DNA of 8,046 nt from an uncultured Oscillospiraceae bacterium (GTDB lineage Bacteria > Bacillota > Clostridia > Oscillospirales > Oscillospiraceae). The DNA lies in NCBI GenBank assembly GCA_900754965.1, contig CAAEEO010000057.1, forward strand, positions 1 through 8,046, in the 5' to 3' direction. How positions within the stretch are numbered: position 1 is the stretch's first letter; each line of letters begins with the position of its first letter. A program made the translations under genes and the position numbers. This document shows, piece by piece, positions 5,143 to 8,046 of the stretch. The notes beneath the pieces are model-generated. The model did not search any database and was not told the DNA's origin. It saw only the letters and a list, made by a program, of their open reading frames with translations.

Positions 5143-5620
5143 CAGATGTAGCCTCCTCTGTCAAAATTGTTTTCAGTGCGTGTCTGCCACGGGCCAGACG
5201 GGTGCGTACCGTGGCCGAAGGAATGTTCAGTATTTCGCTGATCTCCCGGGTGGAGTACCCTTCATAATAGAAAAGCAGGAGGGGAACCCGATAAAGTCGG
5301 GGAAGGTCCATGACGGTCTCAAACAAGGAACAGTGTCGGGGAGAGTCGAAAACAAATGTACCAGTCAGCTCTGCCGTGGGCACCTCCCGCCGCCAAGGCA
5401 ATCGGCAGAGTTTCTTGCAGGCGTTGATGGTAACACGAATCAGCCAGTATTTTTCGTGGGCCTCGTTTTCAAATACCGGGTGTTTTTGAAATGCCTGCAG
5501 AAAGACGGTCTGGGTGATGTCTTCTGCATCGGCCGGATTGCGCAGAAACCCAAGGGCAGTGCGGTAAACGGTGTGGATATGGCGTTGGAGAAATTGATTG
5601 AATTCTTCATGATTCCACAT
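5120..5620 (-). CDS. ECF-type RNA polymerase sigma-70 family factor
   Basis: A 166-residue sigma factor with only regions 2 and 4, the ECF layout. Region 2 has NPADAEDITQTVFLQAF (28-44), used for core binding and -10 recognition, then HEKYWLIRVTINACKKL (55-71). Region 4 spans about 104-153 with the helix-turn-helix GYSTREISEILNIPSATVRT (121-140), which reads the -35 element. The start ATG has AAAGGAG seven bases before it. The next gene overlaps its end and encodes a membrane protein thought to be its anti-sigma factor. The unit is transcribed away from folC. ECF factors commonly switch on their own promoter. A TGAAAC box lies upstream (5676-5681 on the minus strand), but no usual ECF -10 element accompanies it. 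Target genes cannot be told from the window. Confidence 0.93.
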   Translation of the reverse strand: MWNHEEFNQFLQRHIHTVYRTALGFLRNPADAEDITQTVFLQAFQKHPVFENEAHEKYWLIRVTINACKKLCRLPWRREVPTAELTGTFVFDSPRHCSLFETVMDLPRLYRVPLLLFYYEGYSTREISEILNIPSATVRTRLARGRHALKTILTEEATSDESTFVS

Positions 5621-5659
5621 TTTGTCGCTCCTTTCAGTGTGATTCTGCTATATATATCC

Positions 5660-5690
5660 ATCTTATCAGGCTTTTGTTTCATATCGGCAA
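5660..5690 (-). promoter_or_regulatory. possible promoter of the sigma/anti-sigma unit
   Basis: On the minus strand an extended -10, TGATAAGAT (5668-5660), is preceded after 19 bases by TTGCCG (5690-5685). The spacer is longer than ideal but the TGn extension may compensate. An ECF-like TGAAAC (5681-5676) lies between the two. The region is AT-rich, so chance matches are likely. Confidence 0.33.
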
Positions 5691-5718
5691 AAAACAGTAA
5701 AAATTTTTCTCATTTACT

Positions 5719-5747
5719 TTGCCATTTCCCGCAGATGATGCTATAAT
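5719..5747 (+). promoter_or_regulatory. promoter of the folC-ruvX-PPC operon
   Basis: TTGCCA (5719-5724) and a perfect TATAAT (5742-5747) stand 17 bases apart. Transcription should begin near 5754, leaving a leader of about 50 nt before folC. Confidence 0.85.
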
Positions 5748-5803
5748 CTATCTCAAAATGAAGGCGCGGTATCCACCGGGCCGGTATTGATTTGGAGAAA
5801 AAT

Positions 5804-7075
5804 ATGACATATCAAGAGACATTGACGTATATTCACAGCATTTCCTGGCGGGGTTCCAAACCCGGTCTGGAGCGTATCAGCAGCATGATGGAACAGCTGG
5901 GCAATGTGCAGGATACCCTGAAATTTGTCCATGTTGCAGGAACCAACGGAAAAGGCTCTGTGTCGGCCATGCTGTCGTCTGTTCTGACGGCGGCAGGGTA
6001 TCGGACGGGGTTGTTCATTTCTCCGTATGTGATGCGCTTTAACGAGCGGATGCAGATCAACGGTGTGCCCATCGGCGACGAGGAACTGGCAGAGGTGGTG
6101 GAGGCAGTCCGCCCCGTGGCAGATGCCCTGCCCGACGGCGCTACAGAATTTGAAGTGATTACTGCCGCGGCATTTTTGTGGTTTGCCCGGCAAAAATGCG
6201 ATATCGTGGTACTGGAGACCGGTCTGGGCGGCCGCTTGGATGCTACGAACCTGATCAAAGAGGACGAATGCGCCGTGCTGACCAACATCGGCATGGACCA
6301 CACGGAATATCTGGGGAACACTCTGGAGCAGATTGCCTGGGAGAAGAGCTGCATCATCAAGCAGGAGGCACCGGTGGTGGCGTACCGCAGTGAGCCGGAG
6401 GCTATGAAGGCCATTCGCTCCACGGTGAAAGAGCAGGAGGCTGTGCTGCATATCGCGGACTTCTCCAAAATCACGCCGTTGTCTGCCGATTTGGAGGGGC
6501 AGCGGTTCCGTTACAAGACCTTCCCGGAACTGAGCATCCGGCTGTTGGGGGAGCATCAGCTGAAAAATGCCGCTGTGGCACTGGAAACCGTGGCAGTCCT
6601 GCGGAAACGGGGTTGGGAAATCTCGGACGAAGCGCTGACCGCAGGAATGGCTGCCGCCCGCTGGCCGGCACGCTTTGAAGTGCTCAGTCAGGACCCGCTG
6701 GTAATCGTAGACGGCGCCCACAATGTGCAGGGAATGGAAAGCCTGTGCGCGGCGGTGGAGCAGTATCTGCCCGGCCGTCGGGTGGTTTGTCTGACGGGCG
6801 TGCTGGCGGATAAGGACTGGAAACCCATGATGGACCGGCTGAAAACCGTTGCCACGGATTTCGTGGCAGTGACGCCGGATTCCCCCCGGGCACTGGGCGG
6901 CGTGCGCCTGGCCCGGTACCTGACAGATCGGGAGCATTGGGTGTCCGTGGCAGACGATATTCACACCGGCATGACCGGGGCGTTGGAACGGGCGAAAGTC
7001 ACCGGCGGCGTGGTAGTGGCCTGCGGATCTCTGTACATGGCAGCGGATGTGCGCCGCTGTTTCGGGAGGGATTGA
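5804..7075 (+). CDS. folC: bifunctional folylpolyglutamate synthase/dihydrofolate synthase
   Basis: A 423-residue Mur-ligase-type enzyme that uses ATP to add glutamate to dihydropteroate and then to reduced folates, which keeps folates in the cell. Visible motifs are the P-loop VAGTNGKGSVSAML (44-57), LETGLGGRLDATN (137-149), NIGMDHTEYLG (161-171), the IAWEKSCIIK segment (177-186) with the Lys that is often carbamylated, GEHQLKNAAVAL (249-260) and VDGAHN (302-307). Length and motif order are normal. I chose the ATG at 5804 because GGAG stands six bases before it. The in-frame TTG at 5792 overlaps that ribosome binding site. The stop TGA is directly followed by the ruvX ATG, so the two genes are probably translated together. 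Confidence 0.96.
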   Translation: MTYQETLTYIHSISWRGSKPGLERISSMMEQLGNVQDTLKFVHVAGTNGKGSVSAMLSSVLTAAGYRTGLFISPYVMRFNERMQINGVPIGDEELAEVVEAVRPVADALPDGATEFEVITAAAFLWFARQKCDIVVLETGLGGRLDATNLIKEDECAVLTNIGMDHTEYLGNTLEQIAWEKSCIIKQEAPVVAYRSEPEAMKAIRSTVKEQEAVLHIADFSKITPLSADLEGQRFRYKTFPELSIRLLGEHQLKNAAVALETVAVLRKRGWEISDEALTAGMAAARWPARFEVLSQDPLVIVDGAHNVQGMESLCAAVEQYLPGRRVVCLTGVLADKDWKPMMDRLKTVATDFVAVTPDSPRALGGVRLARYLTDREHWVSVADDIHTGMTGALERAKVTGGVVVACGSLYMAADVRRCFGRD

Positions 7076-7483
7076 ATGCGGATCATGGCCATTGACTACG
7101 GGGATCGGCGCATCGGACTGGCCGTTTCGGATGAGCGGGCCATTCTGGTGGGCGATGCCTGGACCATGAATGAGTGGAATATGGAACGGGCGGTCGAACG
7201 CATCGGCAAACTGGTGACGGAACGGAACATCGGCAAACTGGTGCTGGGCCTGCCCAAGAATATGGACGGCACGGAGGGCGAGCGGGCGGCGCTGAGCCGG
7301 GAGTTTGCGGAGCTGCTCCGGGCGGAAACGGGCCTGGAAGTGGTGCTGTGGGATGAGCGGCGCTCCTCCATCGAGGCCCATGCCATTCTCCATGCCAACG
7401 GGCGCAAGGAGAAAGACCACCGAAAAAATGTGGACGCTGTGGCGGCGTCCCTGATGTTGGAAGGCTACTTAGGCTCTCTGTGA
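7076..7483 (+). CDS. ruvX: RuvX/YqgF-family putative pre-16S rRNA nuclease or Holliday junction resolvase
   Basis: A 135-residue RNase H-fold protein. It shows MAIDYGDRRIGLAVSD at the start with the likely metal-binding Asp7, LGLPKNMDGTEG (57-68), WDERRSS (92-98) and a C-terminal DHRKNVDAVAASLML with Asp120. Family members are reported to process the 5' end of 16S rRNA precursors and are also annotated as resolvases; the sequence does not decide between these roles. The usual DERLTT is DERRSS here, a mild change. GGGAGG lies inside the end of folC, about six bases before the ATG, and the start codon touches the folC stop. It is the second gene of the folC operon. Confidence 0.93.
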   Translation: MRIMAIDYGDRRIGLAVSDERAILVGDAWTMNEWNMERAVERIGKLVTERNIGKLVLGLPKNMDGTEGERAALSREFAELLRAETGLEVVLWDERRSSIEAHAILHANGRKEKDHRKNVDAVAASLMLEGYLGSL

Positions 7484-7522
7484 GGGCGTTGGAATATGTT
7501 ACATACGCAAGGAGTTTTGGCT

Positions 7523-8002
7523 ATGAAAAATGTGGAATGGGAAATGGCACAAGGCGGTATGGGCCGGGTGCTGGTGGTGCGCCTGAAACCGGGGACGGAT
7601 GTACTGTTGGGACTGCAGGCTGCCTGTGAGGAGGCCGGAATCAAGAACGGAGTGATTGTCAGCGCCCTGGGAAGCCTGTCCAGAGTGTCGATTTGCAACC
7701 CCACGGAGCAGCCGGGCACCAAAATGGGCTATGGTTACGGAATGCCCCAGATTCTTCATGGTCCTTGGGAACTGCTCAGCGCTTCGGGCGTGATCTGCCA
7801 CGAGGAGAACGGGGAGCTGAATCTGCATGTACATATCAGCCTCAGTGACCCCAATGGTAATGCCTTCGGCGGTCATTTGACAGAGGGAACCAAGGTGCTG
7901 ATCACTGTGGATGCGGTGATTGCAGAGCTTGACGGCATCCAGATGGAGCGGAAATACGACGATTCTGTGGGATTCCCCATCCTGAGTCCCCGGGAAGAGT
8001 GA
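7523..8002 (+). CDS. PPC (DUF296) domain-containing protein
   Basis: A 159-residue protein made almost entirely of one PPC domain (plants and prokaryotes conserved). The marks are the N-terminal GRVLVVRLKPGTDVLLGL, then NGVIVSALGSLSRVSI, and the His-rich core LHVHISLSDPNGNAFGGHL (101-119). His102, His104 and His118 are placed as in family members, where they bind a metal. In plants the domain occurs in AT-hook DNA-binding proteins. The bacterial stand-alone proteins form trimers and their function is unknown. There is no AT-hook here, so DNA binding should not be assumed. I chose ATG 7523, with AAGGAG eight bases before it, over the in-frame ATG at 7496, which lacks a good site. It lies 39 bases after ruvX and is probably the last gene of the operon. 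Confidence 0.88.
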   Translation: MKNVEWEMAQGGMGRVLVVRLKPGTDVLLGLQAACEEAGIKNGVIVSALGSLSRVSICNPTEQPGTKMGYGYGMPQILHGPWELLSASGVICHEENGELNLHVHISLSDPNGNAFGGHLTEGTKVLITVDAVIAELDGIQMERKYDDSVGFPILSPREE

Positions 8003-8020
8003 ACTGAAAAAACGAAATAC

Positions 8021-8046
8021 GCGGCGGTCTGCCTTAGGCAGCCCGC
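8021..8046 (+). terminator. possible terminator hairpin cut by the window edge
   Basis: CTGCC (8029-8033) pairs with GGCAG (8037-8041) around TTA, and GCGG (8021-8024) can pair with CCGC (8043-8046). It begins 18 bases after the PPC gene stop, the place expected for an operon terminator. The window ends before any T-run can be seen. Confidence 0.4.

Noticed and set aside
5792..5803. TTG at 5792 as the folC start
   Set aside because: It overlaps the GGAG that serves the ATG at 5804.
5753..7420. 555-codon minus-strand open frame across folC and ruvX
   Set aside because: It is His/Gln/Pro-rich antisense translation of two clear conserved genes; no promoter or ribosome binding site supports it.
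7496..7522. ATG at 7496 as the start of the PPC protein
   Set aside because: It has no good ribosome binding site, while AAGGAG is well placed before ATG 7523, and the extra residues precede the domain.

Overview
The window looks like chromosomal DNA from a moderately GC-rich Gram-positive anaerobe of the class Clostridia, probably an Oscillospiraceae-type gut bacterium. This rests on the tail of a pyruvate:ferredoxin oxidoreductase gene, strong AGGAGG-type ribosome binding sites, consensus sigma-A promoters, the gene order rpmG-secE-nusG-rplK-rplA, and an ECF sigma/anti-sigma pair of Firmicutes style. The family placement is inference. No insertion sequence, phage gene, CRISPR array, tRNA or rRNA was seen.

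Layout. At 1-164 (+) is the 3' end of nifJ/por, followed by a GC hairpin and a bidirectional terminator, then a perfect 18-bp palindrome. At 397-1713 (-) is a MATE-family efflux pump with a consensus promoter and a structured leader that ends in an intrinsic terminator just before the ribosome binding site. This has the architecture of a transcription-attenuating riboswitch, and a guanidine-IV (mepA motif) riboswitch is the best candidate. At 1923-4154 (-) is the translation/transcription/secretion operon rpmG-secE-nusG-rplK-rplA. It has an extended -10 promoter, a structured leader before rpmG, an L1-binding-like stem between rplK and rplA, and a strong terminator after rplA. Both rplK and rplA appear to start at TTG. 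The usual downstream partners rplJ-rplL are not here.

At 4366-5620 (-) is a two-gene ECF sigma factor/membrane anti-sigma unit with overlapping genes. Reading away from it on the + strand is folC-ruvX-PPC-domain gene (5804-8002), driven by a TTGCCA-17-TATAAT promoter. The two units diverge from a 183-bp intergenic region. The right edge carries the start of a hairpin that may be the operon terminator.

Most of the window is ordinary housekeeping DNA. The parts worth a second look are regulatory: the MATE leader, a 15-bp repeat shared by two adjacent terminators, the rpmG leader with a possible pseudoknot, the L1 motif, and the TTG starts. I do not see an evident new multi-gene system.
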